From assembly GCF_027587205.1 (NCBI RefSeq), contig NZ_JAPDOD010000025.1, positions 1-64,000 of the forward strand: a stretch of DNA of 64,000 nucleotides. Direction: 5' to 3'. The notes below the pieces were generated by a model. That model was given only the letters and a program-made list of their open reading frames with translations. It ran no database searches and was not told the origin of the DNA. The stretch comes from Solirubrobacter ginsenosidimutans. Lineage in GTDB: Bacteria; Actinomycetota; Thermoleophilia; Solirubrobacterales; Solirubrobacteraceae. Each line of letters starts with the position of its first letter. The stretch's first letter is position 1. Positions 53,877-61,711 of this stretch are shown in pieces. Made by a program: the position numbers and the translations under genes.

Positions 53877-55171
53877 ACCCGCGCGAACACGATCTCGCCG
53901 CCGACGCGGGTCTCTATGACACATTCCTCGCGGGCGAGCGTGAAGAGCGCCCCGAGCGTGGCTTCCCAGTCCGGCGCGGTTTCGAGCACCATCTCGAGCG
54001 TCGATCCCTCCGGGGCCTTGATCAGCGCGATGTCGGCCTGCTTGCCCGGTGTGAAATCCCCGCAGGTGTCCTGGAGGCCGATCGCGTTCGCGCCGGCCGC
54101 GGTGGCGAGGTAGAGGAGATGGGCGGGGCCGAGCAGGTGGCCCTCCTCGCGGATCATCTGGACGTGGTAGGCGACCAGGCCTTCCTTGAGCATGCTCAGG
54201 CCGGTGCCCGCGCCGACATCCGTGCCCATCCCGAACCGGACGCCGGCCTCGACATGCCGCACCATCGGGAAGATCCCGGACGCCAGGAAGGCATTCGAGC
54301 TCGGGCAGTGGGCGATGGCGGTGTCGGTCTGTTTGAGTTGCCTGAGCTCTTCGTCGGAGACGTGGACGTTGTGGGCGAGGACCGAGCGTCGGCCGAGCAG
54401 GCCCGCCCGTTCGTAGGTGTCGACGTAGTCGCGGGCGTCCGGGAAGAGCGCCTTGACGAACGCGATCTCGCCGGGCGATTCGTTGACGTGGCTCGTGAAG
54501 AGGGCGTCGGGGGTCTCTTGCAGGAGCGTGTGGCAGACGTCGAGCATCGCTTCGGTGCAGGAGACGCTGAAGCGGGGCGTGACCGCGTAGCGCAGGCGGT
54601 TGTGGCCGTGCCAGCGGGCTTTGAGCTCGTGGCTGGCCTCGTACGCGGCGTCCGGCGTCGTGTGCAGGTCCGGCCGCAGGTTGCGGTCGGAGACGATCAG
54701 CCCGCTCGAGATCCGCAGCCCGGCGGCGTCGGCGGCCTCGAACAGCGCCTGCTGGGCTTGCGGGAAGTGGGCGCCGAAGACCAGTGCGGAGGTCGTCCCG
54801 TTGGCCTTGAGCGCGTTGACGAAGCGCTTCGCGGTCTTGCGCGCGTGGAGCGGGTCGGCCATCTTGGCCTCCTCCGGCAGCGTCCGCTGGTCGAGCCAGT
54901 CGAGCAATTGCAGGCCCATCGCGCCGATGACCGCGATCTGCGGGAAGTGCACGTGGGTGTCGACGAGGCCCGGCACCGCGATGCACTCGCTCCGGTCCTC
55001 GATCCTGGCGCCGGGGTGCTGCTGGGCCACGGTCGCGTATGGGCCGATGGCGACGATCACGCCCGCGTCGTCGAACGCGATCGCGCCGTCGTCGAACGTC
55101 TCGAGGGCGCCGGAGCCGGCGAACGGGTCGCGCGGCGTGTGGGCCACCCTGGCCCGAAGGATCGTCGTCAT
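53873..55171 (-). CDS. guaD: Guanine deaminase
   Basis: Zn amidohydrolase converting guanine to xanthine and ammonia. PGLVDTHVHFPQ (HxH, family motif PGFVDTHIHYPQ), WLDQRTLPEE, TSHVNESPGEI (His-Glu), VLAHNVH and FGMGTDVGAG (Asp) are typical of GuaD. 432 residues from the ATG at 55171. Upstream lies a -10-like TAGGCT 11 nt away inside the palindrome CCTAT-N3-ATAGG. It is inserted on the opposite strand within the otherwise conserved proB-proA pair, which suggests later arrival. Confidence 0.94.
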   Translation of the reverse strand: MTTILRARVAHTPRDPFAGSGALETFDDGAIAFDDAGVIVAIGPYATVAQQHPGARIEDRSECIAVPGLVDTHVHFPQIAVIGAMGLQLLDWLDQRTLPEEAKMADPLHARKTAKRFVNALKANGTTSALVFGAHFPQAQQALFEAADAAGLRISSGLIVSDRNLRPDLHTTPDAAYEASHELKARWHGHNRLRYAVTPRFSVSCTEAMLDVCHTLLQETPDALFTSHVNESPGEIAFVKALFPDARDYVDTYERAGLLGRRSVLAHNVHVSDEELRQLKQTDTAIAHCPSSNAFLASGIFPMVRHVEAGVRFGMGTDVGAGTGLSMLKEGLVAYHVQMIREEGHLLGPAHLLYLATAAGANAIGLQDTCGDFTPGKQADIALIKAPEGSTLEMVLETAPDWEATLGALFTLAREECVIETRVGGEIVFARV

Positions 55172-55182
55172 GCTCCCGGGAC

Positions 55183-55197
55183 AGCCTATGAAATAGG
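55183..55197 (-). promoter_or_regulatory. guaD promoter with palindrome
   Basis: TAGGCT (minus strand, 55183-55188) as -10, overlapped by the perfect palindrome CCTAT-GAA-ATAGG (55185-55197). A 12-base stretch (55180-55191) is identical to the allC promoter. Confidence 0.5.
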
Positions 55198-55368
55198 GAC
55201 GAACGTCAGCTGCGCCGGGTGGGGGAGGGGAGTGGCGCGCCCTTCGTCGCTGCCTGCCGTGCGTGGCATTGAAAGTGTGTCCCACACTCGCCGTCTCCCG
55301 GTCGCCGTGACCGACCGTGCCCGTTTACGAGTCAGACGTGTGTTCGATCAGGTTCGCTGTCGCGACGC

Positions 55369-55411
55369 GAGCGTCGAGTTTCTCGCGCTCTGCTCACGAA
55401 AGTCGACGCTC
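55369..55411. repeat. 43-bp dispersed hairpin element, copy B
   Basis: Same architecture as 16836-16878: 9-bp arms GAGCGTCGA/TCGACGCTC, a central mismatch (G-G here), TTTC/GAAA and a 15-base loop beginning TCGCG. 36 of 43 bases match copy A. Confidence 0.8.
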
Positions 55412-55656
55412 GCTCACCATCCCACGTCTCACGCACCTCGCGGGTCACGGCAGCCAGGGACGGGTGGCACCACGAAGCGGCCCCCTCTCCACCCGGCCCA
55501 GTTGACTTTCGTCCCTCTCTGGCGTCCCGATTCGGAACTCGCAGGCGCCTCGACGCGGCGACGAGCTCGCCAGTACGGCCTGTACCAACCCAAACTCGCC
55601 GTCGCCGGCCGCGGCGCCGCGGGTCGTCATCCGCGTGCGAACTCGGATCGCGACAC

Positions 55657-55662
55657 TAGACT
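55657..55662 (+). promoter_or_regulatory. Putative leaderless -10 of proA
   Basis: TAGACT, 6 nt, ATG. Needed because guaD separates proA from proB. Confidence 0.5.
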
Positions 55663-55668
55663 TCCCCC

Positions 55669-56937
55669 ATGGCCGCCACGATCGCTCAACCGTCCTCGGT
55701 CACCTCGCTCGCGCTTGCCGCGAAGTCGGCCGCACGGCGCCTGGCCGCGGTGGATTCGGCGACCAAGCACGCAGCGCTGCTGGCCATCGCGGACGCTTTG
55801 GAGGCGCGGCTGCCGGAGATCCTGGCCGCGAACGCGCACGATCTCGAAGCGGGTCGCGCCGCGGGTCTCTCGACCGCGTTGATGGACCGGTTGGCACTGG
55901 ATGAGGCGCGCGTTCGCGGGATCGCCGACGGCGCGCGGGCGATCGCCGCGCTGCCCGACCCGGTGGGCGAGGTCGTCGACGGAGGCCGCCTGGCCAACGG
56001 CCTCGATTTCCGCAAGGTTCGAGTCCCGTTGGGCGTGATCGCGGTGGTGTACGAGGCGCGCCCGAACGTGACGATCGACGCGGCGGCGCTGTGCCTGAAG
56101 TCGGGCAACGCGGTGCTCCTGCGTGGCTCCTCCTCGGCCGCGCACTCCAACGAGGTCTTGGCGCGGATCGCGGGGGAGGCGGCCATCGGCGCCGGGCTCC
56201 CCGACGGCGCCCTGGCTTTGGTGGCCGGCGGCGGCCGCGAGGAGTTGACCGAGCTGGCCCAGCTCGAAGGCATCGTCGACCTGATCATCCCGCGTGGTGG
56301 CGAGGGGCTCAAGAAGGCGATCAGCGCCGTCGCGCGCGTTCCGGTCATCTATGCGGCGGCGGGCAACTGCCACGTCTACGTCGACGCGACCGCCGACCTG
56401 GAGATGGCGACGCGGATCATTTTGAACGCCAAGGTGCAGCGGCCCGGCGTGTGCAACGCCGCTGAAACGTTGCTCGTGCACTCCTCGGTTGCCTTGGCGT
56501 TCCTGCCGACCGCCCTGGCCGCGCTGCGCGAGCGGGGCGTCGAGTTGCGCGGCGACGGGCGGGTGCGGTCGGTCGACCCGTCGGTCACAGAGGCCGTGGA
56601 GTCCGACTGGGCCGAGGAGTTCCTTGCCCTGATCCTCGCCGTGCGGGTGGTCGACTCCGTCGAGGAGGCGATCGACCACGTCAACCAGTACGGCTCCGGC
56701 CACTCGGAGGCGATCGTCACCAACGACCGCTCGTCCGCTCGCGCCTTCCAGCTCGGCATCGACTCGGCCTGCATCTACGTCAACGCCTCGACCCGGTTCA
56801 CCGACGGCGGCGAGTTCGGCATGGGCGCGGAGATCGGCAACTCCACACAGAAGCTGCACGCGCGCGGCCCGATCGGCGTGCGCGAGCTCTGCTCCACGCG
56901 CTACCTGGTCGACGGCGACGGTCAGATCCGCGGATGA
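55669..56937 (+). CDS. proA: Gamma-glutamyl phosphate reductase
   Basis: Second step of proline synthesis, reducing gamma-glutamyl phosphate with NADPH. Aldehyde-dehydrogenase-like fold with GVIAVVYEARPNVTIDAAALCLKSGNAVLLRG, IPRGGEGL, and the catalytic cysteine in VQRPGVCNAAETLLVH (Cys262). 422 residues. Stop overlaps nadD (ATGA). Confidence 0.96.
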   Translation: MAATIAQPSSVTSLALAAKSAARRLAAVDSATKHAALLAIADALEARLPEILAANAHDLEAGRAAGLSTALMDRLALDEARVRGIADGARAIAALPDPVGEVVDGGRLANGLDFRKVRVPLGVIAVVYEARPNVTIDAAALCLKSGNAVLLRGSSSAAHSNEVLARIAGEAAIGAGLPDGALALVAGGGREELTELAQLEGIVDLIIPRGGEGLKKAISAVARVPVIYAAAGNCHVYVDATADLEMATRIILNAKVQRPGVCNAAETLLVHSSVALAFLPTALAALRERGVELRGDGRVRSVDPSVTEAVESDWAEEFLALILAVRVVDSVEEAIDHVNQYGSGHSEAIVTNDRSSARAFQLGIDSACIYVNASTRFTDGGEFGMGAEIGNSTQKLHARGPIGVRELCSTRYLVDGDGQIRG

Positions 56938-57527
56938 GGGTCGGCCTCCTGGGAGGCACCTTCAACCCTCCGCACCTCGGCCACCTCGTCTGCGCCCAGG
57001 AGGCGCACTCTCAGCTCGGTCTGGATCGCGTGGTCTTCATGCCCGTGTTCCAACCGCCGCACAAGGAGGTCGAGAGCGACCCGGGCGTCGCGCACCGCGT
57101 CGCCCTCTGCGAGCTCGCCGTCGCGGACGACCCGCGCTTCGCCGTTTCGCGTCTGGAAGCCGGCACGCCCGGTCGATCCTTCACGGTCGATACCCTCAAG
57201 AGGCTGAATGAGTCCAATCCCGACGACGACCTGACGTTCATCGTGGGAGGCGACATGGCCTACGCCCTGCCGACCTGGTATGAGCCGGAAGCCGTTCTCT
57301 CACTCGCCACCCTCGGCGTCGCCGAGCGTGAAGGTGTCGGCCGCACCGACATCACCGAACATCTCGCCGGGCTCGCTGGCGCTGACCGAATCCGCTTCTT
57401 CGACATGCCCCGACTCGATATCTCCTCCTCACTGATCCGCCGCCGCGTGGCGGCCGGCCAACCACTCCGCTACCTCGTACCGGACGCCGTGGCCGCCTAC
57501 ATCGACTCCGAAGGGCTGTACCGATGA
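56934..57527 (+). CDS. nadD: Nicotinate-nucleotide adenylyltransferase
   Basis: Forms deamido-NAD from NaMN and ATP. N-terminal LLGGTFNPPHLGHL with the HxGH nucleotidyl-transfer motif, FIVGGDMAYALPTWYEPE, and ISSSLIRRRVAAGQPLRYLVPDAVAAYI at the end. 197 residues. Overlaps proA and rsfS by 4 bp on each side. Confidence 0.95.
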   Translation: MRVGLLGGTFNPPHLGHLVCAQEAHSQLGLDRVVFMPVFQPPHKEVESDPGVAHRVALCELAVADDPRFAVSRLEAGTPGRSFTVDTLKRLNESNPDDDLTFIVGGDMAYALPTWYEPEAVLSLATLGVAEREGVGRTDITEHLAGLAGADRIRFFDMPRLDISSSLIRRRVAAGQPLRYLVPDAVAAYIDSEGLYR

Positions 57528-57916
57528 GCGCCCCCAACACCGCCAACCAGGCCGCGCCCCTCGAGCCCGCCAAGCTCGCGGAGCTCGTCGCCGGCTACGC
57601 CTCCGACGTCAAAGCCCAGGAGATCGTCGAGCTCGACCTCCGCGGCGTCCTCGGCTACACCGACTACTTCGTCATCGCCTCCGGCGGCACCGACCGCCAG
57701 GCCAAGGCGATCCACGACCGCATCCACGAAGGCATGAAGAAGGAGCACGGCCTCCTTCCCCGTCGCGTCGAGGGCGCGAGCGAGGCCCGCTGGATCCTCA
57801 TGGACTACTTCGACGTGATCGTCCACATCTTCACCCCCGAGGCGCGCGAGTTCTACCGCCTCGAGCAGCTCTGGGGCGAAGCCCCGAAGCGCATCATCAC
57901 CGACGACGCCGAGTAG
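57524..57916 (+). CDS. rsfS: Ribosomal silencing factor RsfS
   Basis: Binds L14 of the 50S subunit and blocks subunit joining when nutrients are short. LDLRGVLGYTDYFVIASGGTDRQAKAIHD and WILMDYFDVIVHIFTPEAREFYRLEQLWGEAP are the RsfS signatures. 130 residues, with the N-terminus slightly Ala/Pro-rich. End of the proA-nadD-rsfS unit. Confidence 0.95.
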   Translation: MSAPNTANQAAPLEPAKLAELVAGYASDVKAQEIVELDLRGVLGYTDYFVIASGGTDRQAKAIHDRIHEGMKKEHGLLPRRVEGASEARWILMDYFDVIVHIFTPEAREFYRLEQLWGEAPKRIITDDAE

Positions 57917-57990
57917 GCCGCGCGGCCCGGCGGGCCGCACGCCCGCCCCCAGCGCCGCGGCGCGGTTTGCCGCCGCCCTCGCCGGCGCCG

Positions 57991-58140
57991 TAGTCGGCCG
58001 CGCCGATCATCGCCGCCCCGCGGTCTGTCGCGCCGATCATCGCCGCGCCGCAGTCGGCCGCGCCGATCATCGCCGCGCCGCAGTCGGCCGCGCCGATCAT
58101 CGCCGCGCCGCGGTCGGCCGCGCCGATCATCGCCGCGCCG
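57991..58140. repeat. Five tandem copies of a 30-bp unit
   Basis: Units begin at 57991, 58021, 58051, 58081 and 58111 and share the core GCGCCGATCATCGCCGC; the third and fourth are identical, the others differ by 1-4 bases. The period is a multiple of three, so frames stay open; read on the minus strand one frame gives a decapeptide repeat MIGAADxGAA. No ribosome-binding site or promoter supports a gene. No spacers separate the units, so it is not CRISPR. The rest of the 445-bp rsfS/tRNA gap is GC-rich without other features except a terminator. Confidence 0.88.
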
Positions 58141-58324
58141 CACGAAGGTGCCCCTCTCGCGCCGCGCCGGCGGCCCCGTTTCGCGCGCCCGCGTCGCGAC
58201 GACGACCGGCGCCGTGACGGGTGAGGTCGAAAAGCTGCCGCACAGGACGCTCATCGACCCCACCGGTCACGCGCGCGCTCCCGAGCAGCCGCGAACGCGA
58301 CCCTTCGAAGGCGCCCGCCGAAAC

Positions 58325-58357
58325 GAGAAAGGGCCGCCCGGTGGGCGACCCTTTCTC
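58325..58357 (-). terminator. Terminator after tRNA-Ala, possibly bidirectional
   Basis: 15-bp stem GAGAAAGGGTCGCCC/GGGCGGCCCTTTCTC on the minus strand (one G-U pair, 3-nt loop), 4 bases after the tRNA 3' end. The A-run and T-run in the arms would let it work in both directions. Confidence 0.8.
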
Positions 58358-58361
58358 TTAG

Positions 58362-58434
58362 TGGAGCTAGACGGGCTCGAACCGTCGACCTCGTGACTGC
58401 CAGTCACGCGCTCTCCCAGCTGAGCTATAGCCCC
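58362..58434 (-). tRNA. tRNA-Ala (anticodon GGC)
   Basis: 73 nt on the minus strand. Acceptor GGGGCTA/TAGCTCC with the G3-U70 pair that identifies alanine tRNAs; D arm GCTCAGCTGGGAGAGC; anticodon stem CGTGA/TCACG with loop CTGGCAG (GGC, reads GCC/GCU); T arm with GGTTCGAGCCC; discriminator A73. CCA is not encoded. Confidence 0.96.
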
Positions 58435-58527
58435 AAGCGGTGCGCATAGAGTATCGCGATCCGTTCGTCGTTTCTCGGAGACCTGCAAACGAGCCGCGCC
58501 CTGCAACGGATCGTTCGCGGCGAGCGC

Positions 58528-58533
58528 TAACCT
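58528..58533 (+). promoter_or_regulatory. Putative -10 of leuS
   Basis: TAACCT, 9 nt before the ATG, fitting the TAnnnT pattern. Confidence 0.4.
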
Positions 58534-58542
58534 CCGCGCCCA

Positions 58543-60993
58543 ATGGCCGAGCATCGTTACGAGCCTCACGAGATCGAACGCAAATGGCAGGCGATCTGGG
58601 AGAGCGAGCGCACCTGGGAAGTTCCGAACGAGGACGACGGAACGCCCCGCTCGTATGTGCTCGAGATGCTTCCGTACCCCTCGGGCGAGCCTCACATGGG
58701 GCACCTGAAGAACTACTCGGTCGGTGACGCGGTCGCGCACTTCCGCCGGCGCAACGGCATGCGCGTGCTGCACCCGATGGGCTACGACGCGTTCGGCCTG
58801 CCCGCCGAGAACAACGCGATCAAGACCGGCGTCCACCCGCGCAAGGCCACCGAGGACTCGATCGCCTCGTTCCAGCGGCAGTTCCGCTCGTGGGGCATCT
58901 CGATCGACTGGTCGCGCGAGTTCGGCACGCACGAACCCCGCTACTACCGCTGGACGCAGTGGATCTTCCTGAAGCTGTTCGAGCGCGGCCTGGCGTATCG
59001 CAAGGAGGCCGCGGTCAACTGGTGTCCCAAGGACGCCACCGTGCTGGCCAACGAGCAGGTCATCGACGGCCACTGCGAGCGCTGCGGCACCGCCGTCGAG
59101 CTGCGCCAGTTGGAGCAGTGGTTCTTCCGCATCACCGACTACGCCGACCGCCTGCTCGACGACCTGGCGACGATCGACTGGCCCCAGCACGTGGTAACGA
59201 TGCAGCGCAACTGGATCGGCCGCTCCGAGGGCGCCGAGGTCACGTTCTCCTCCCCCGAGACCGGCGTCGACTACTCCGTCTTCACCACCCGGCCGGACAC
59301 GCTGTTCGGCGCGACGTTCTTCGTGATGGCGCCCGAGCACCCCGACGTGCTGCGCCTGGCCGCCGGGACCGAGCACGAGCAGGCGGTTCGCGACTACGTC
59401 AACGGCGTGCTCAACGAGAACCGCGAGGACCGCGCGGACACCGAGCGCACCAAGACCGGCGTTCCGCTGGGCCGCACGGTGATCAACCCGGTCAACGGCG
59501 AGGCGATCCCGATGTACGTCGCCGACTACGTGCTGATGGAGTACGGCACCGGGGCGATCATGGCGGTCCCCGGCCACGACGAGCGCGACTTCGACTTCGC
59601 CACCCAGTTCGGCCTGGAGATCCGCCGGGTCGTCGGCGGCGGCGAGGAACTGCCCTACCCGGGCGACGGACCGCTGGTCAACTCCTCGCCCGAGTTCGAC
59701 GGCCTCAACAACCGCGACGCGCTGGAGCAGATCGTCGACTGGCTCGACCGCGAGGGCAAGGGCCACCGCTCGATCAACTACCGCCTGCGTGACTGGCTGC
59801 TGTCCCGCCAGCGCTACTGGGGCGCGCCGATCCCGATCGTCTACTGCGACGAGCACGGGATCGTCCCGGTGCCCGAGGCCGACCTGCCGGTGGAGCTGCC
59901 CGACATCGAGGACTTCGCGCCGCAGGGCCGCTCGCCGCTGGCGTCGGCCGAGGACTGGGTCAATACCACGTGCCCGATCTGCGGCGGCCCGGCCCGGCGC
60001 GAGACGGACACGATGGACACGTTCGTCGACTCCTCCTGGTACTACCTGCGCTACACGGACGCCGGTAACGACGACGCGGCGTGGGACGCGAAGATCCTCG
60101 ACAGCTGGATGCCGGTCGACCAGTACATCGGCGGCGTCGAGCACGCGATCCTGCACCTGATGTACGCGCGCTTCTTCGTGAAGGCGCTCGCGGACCTCGA
60201 CCTCATGGAGGCGCAGGAGCCCTTCAAGGCGCTCTTCACCCAGGGCATGATCACGCGCGACGGCGCGAAGATGTCCAAGAACAAGGGCAACGTCATCAGC
60301 CCGATCGGCTACGTCGAGCGCTACGGCGCCGACACCGCCCGCTCCTACGTGCTGTTCATCGGCCCGCCCGATCAGGACGCCGACTGGAGCGACGAGGGCG
60401 TCGAGGGCGTGCACCGCTTCCTGGCGCGCCTGTGGCGCCTCGGTACCGACGTGGCCGAGCAGAATGGCCGGCAACCGCTGCTGGGCCCACTGGAGCCGCC
60501 CGAGGGCGACGACCTGGAGCTGATGCGCAAGGCGCACTGGGCGATCGACAAGGTCACCAACGACATGGCCGGCCGCTTCGCGTTCAACACGGCGATCGCC
60601 GCGGTGATGGAGCTGGTCAACGAGGCCTACCGTCGCCGCGACACGGTCAACGCCGCGACGTTGCACTTCGCCACGGCGACGGCCGCGTCCCTGATCTTCC
60701 CGTTCGCCCCGCACACGGCCGCCGAGGTCTATGAGGCACTGACCGGCGACCGCGTCTGGGAGACCCACTGGCCGGACGCCGACCTGAGTCTCCTCGAGCG
60801 CGACGTGGTCGAGATCGTCGTGCAGGTCAACGGCAAGGTTCGCGATCGCGTGCAGGCGGCGGCGGCCTCGACGCGTGAGGAGCTCGAGGCGATGGCGCGC
60901 CTGCGCCCCAACGTCGTCGCGCACATCGACGGGAAGCAGATCGTGAAGGTCGTCGTGGTGCCATCCAAGCTGGTCAACTTCGTCGTGCGCTGA
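58543..60993 (+). CDS. leuS: Leucyl-tRNA synthetase
   Basis: Class I synthetase for tRNA-Leu. HIGH motif as PHMGH (HMGH at 51-54), CP1 editing domain (about residues 220-400, including TTRPDTLFGATFFVMAPEHP), Zn-binding CPICGGPARRETDTMDTFVDSSWYYLRY and KMSKNKGN (Lys576). The 816-residue length fits bacterial LeuRS. Confidence 0.97.
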   Translation: MAEHRYEPHEIERKWQAIWESERTWEVPNEDDGTPRSYVLEMLPYPSGEPHMGHLKNYSVGDAVAHFRRRNGMRVLHPMGYDAFGLPAENNAIKTGVHPRKATEDSIASFQRQFRSWGISIDWSREFGTHEPRYYRWTQWIFLKLFERGLAYRKEAAVNWCPKDATVLANEQVIDGHCERCGTAVELRQLEQWFFRITDYADRLLDDLATIDWPQHVVTMQRNWIGRSEGAEVTFSSPETGVDYSVFTTRPDTLFGATFFVMAPEHPDVLRLAAGTEHEQAVRDYVNGVLNENREDRADTERTKTGVPLGRTVINPVNGEAIPMYVADYVLMEYGTGAIMAVPGHDERDFDFATQFGLEIRRVVGGGEELPYPGDGPLVNSSPEFDGLNNRDALEQIVDWLDREGKGHRSINYRLRDWLLSRQRYWGAPIPIVYCDEHGIVPVPEADLPVELPDIEDFAPQGRSPLASAEDWVNTTCPICGGPARRETDTMDTFVDSSWYYLRYTDAGNDDAAWDAKILDSWMPVDQYIGGVEHAILHLMYARFFVKALADLDLMEAQEPFKALFTQGMITRDGAKMSKNKGNVISPIGYVERYGADTARSYVLFIGPPDQDADWSDEGVEGVHRFLARLWRLGTDVAEQNGRQPLLGPLEPPEGDDLELMRKAHWAIDKVTNDMAGRFAFNTAIAAVMELVNEAYRRRDTVNAATLHFATATAASLIFPFAPHTAAEVYEALTGDRVWETHWPDADLSLLERDVVEIVVQVNGKVRDRVQAAAASTREELEAMARLRPNVVAHIDGKQIVKVVVVPSKLVNFVVR

Positions 60994-61004
60994 GGGAGCG
61001 GTCA

Positions 61005-61027
61005 CAGCCGGGATCATGCCCCGGCTG
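61005..61027 (+). terminator. Hairpin after leuS
   Basis: CAGCCGGG/CCCGGCTG, 8-bp stem and 7-nt loop, 11 bases after the stop. No U-run. Confidence 0.6.
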
Positions 61028-61115
61028 GAACGCATCGCGGCTGAGTGCGCAGATTTGTTGCACTTCTGTTGCAGAGTTGACACAGATCGGTACAGAAATG
61101 TGACTCGGTCCTGCC

Positions 61116-61121
61116 TAGGGT
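61116..61121 (+). promoter_or_regulatory. Putative leaderless -10 of comEA
   Basis: TAGGGT, 7 nt, ATG at 61129. A perfect TTGACA at 61077-61082 lies 33 bp further upstream, too far to be its -35, and may belong to a second promoter. Confidence 0.5.
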
Positions 61122-61128
61122 CATCGAC

Positions 61129-61710
61129 ATGCTCGATCGCGACCCCCGTCGACTGGCCGCCTGGGCGGCGGCCGCCGTCCTCATCGTCCTCCTCTCGGCG
61201 CTGTATCTGGCCCGCTCGCGATTCGCGAGCGACCCCACTCCGCCTCCGGTCGCGGCGTCGATAGACGTCAAGAGCGACGGCGCCGACGACGCGCGCGTGA
61301 CCGTCGACGTCGCGGGCGCGGTCAAGCACCCGGGCGTCTATCGGCTGACGTCGAGCCAGCGCATCGAGGACGCCCTCAAGCGCGCCGGCGGGCCCACCCG
61401 CAGGGCGGACCTGAGCCAGATCAACCGCGCGGCCAAGCTCGAGGACGGGCGCCAGGTCCTCGTCCCGGTCAAGGCGTCGAGATCGACGTCGAGCGCGCCG
61501 AGTCCCACCACCCCGAGCCAGCCGCTGAATCTGAACACTGCGACCCTCGAGCAGCTCGACACGCTCGACGGCGTCGGGCCGACCACGGCGCAGAAGATCA
61601 TCGACTTCCGCATCGAGCACGGTGGCTTCGGCTCGGTCGACGAGCTGGATCAGATCCCGGGCATCGGCGAGAAACGCCTGGCCGCCTTCCGCGAGAGCGT
61701 GCGGGTCTGA
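61129..61710 (+). CDS. comEA: Competence protein ComEA (DNA receptor)
   Basis: A 193-residue membrane-anchored DNA-binding protein. One N-terminal span (about residues 10-30), an SLBB-type domain (VTVDVAGAVKHPGVYRLTSSQRIEDALKRAGGP), a Ser/Thr/Pro linker, and paired helix-hairpin-helix motifs (LNLNTATLEQLDTLDGVGPTTAQKIIDFR ... IPGIGEKRLAAF). It should bind incoming double-stranded DNA outside the membrane and pass it to ComEC, encoded directly downstream. Confidence 0.94.
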   Translation: MLDRDPRRLAAWAAAAVLIVLLSALYLARSRFASDPTPPPVAASIDVKSDGADDARVTVDVAGAVKHPGVYRLTSSQRIEDALKRAGGPTRRADLSQINRAAKLEDGRQVLVPVKASRSTSSAPSPTTPSQPLNLNTATLEQLDTLDGVGPTTAQKIIDFRIEHGGFGSVDELDQIPGIGEKRLAAFRESVRV

Positions 61711-61711
61711 C

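Larger units (their letters stand above)
55172..55656. other. Non-coding region between guaD and proA
   Basis: About 485 bases without a credible gene. It holds the guaD promoter (55180-55197), a small hairpin AGTGTG-TCC-CACACT (55274-55288) and the second 43-bp hairpin element. Open frames of 60-odd codons here have no domain, start site or codon pattern to support them. Confidence 0.7.

Noticed and set aside
55317..55630. Short open frames in the guaD/proA gap
   Set aside because: They cross the hairpin element, have no credible start signals and encode Arg/Ser-rich low-complexity sequence.
57897..58130. Minus-strand 77-residue MIGAADxGAA repeat protein
   Set aside because: Starts inside the repeat, has no promoter or ribosome-binding site, and runs antisense into the end of rsfS. 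Kept only as a note on the repeat.
57991..58140. CRISPR array
   Set aside because: The 30-bp units are directly abutting with no spacers, and no cas genes are present.
58362..58434. tRNA-Ala as an integration site
   Set aside because: No integrase gene or direct repeat of the tRNA 3' end was seen nearby.
61077..61082. TTGACA as -35 of comEA
   Set aside because: 33 bp from the TAGGGT -10; no good -10 at 16-18 bp spacing (only GTGACT-like sequence).
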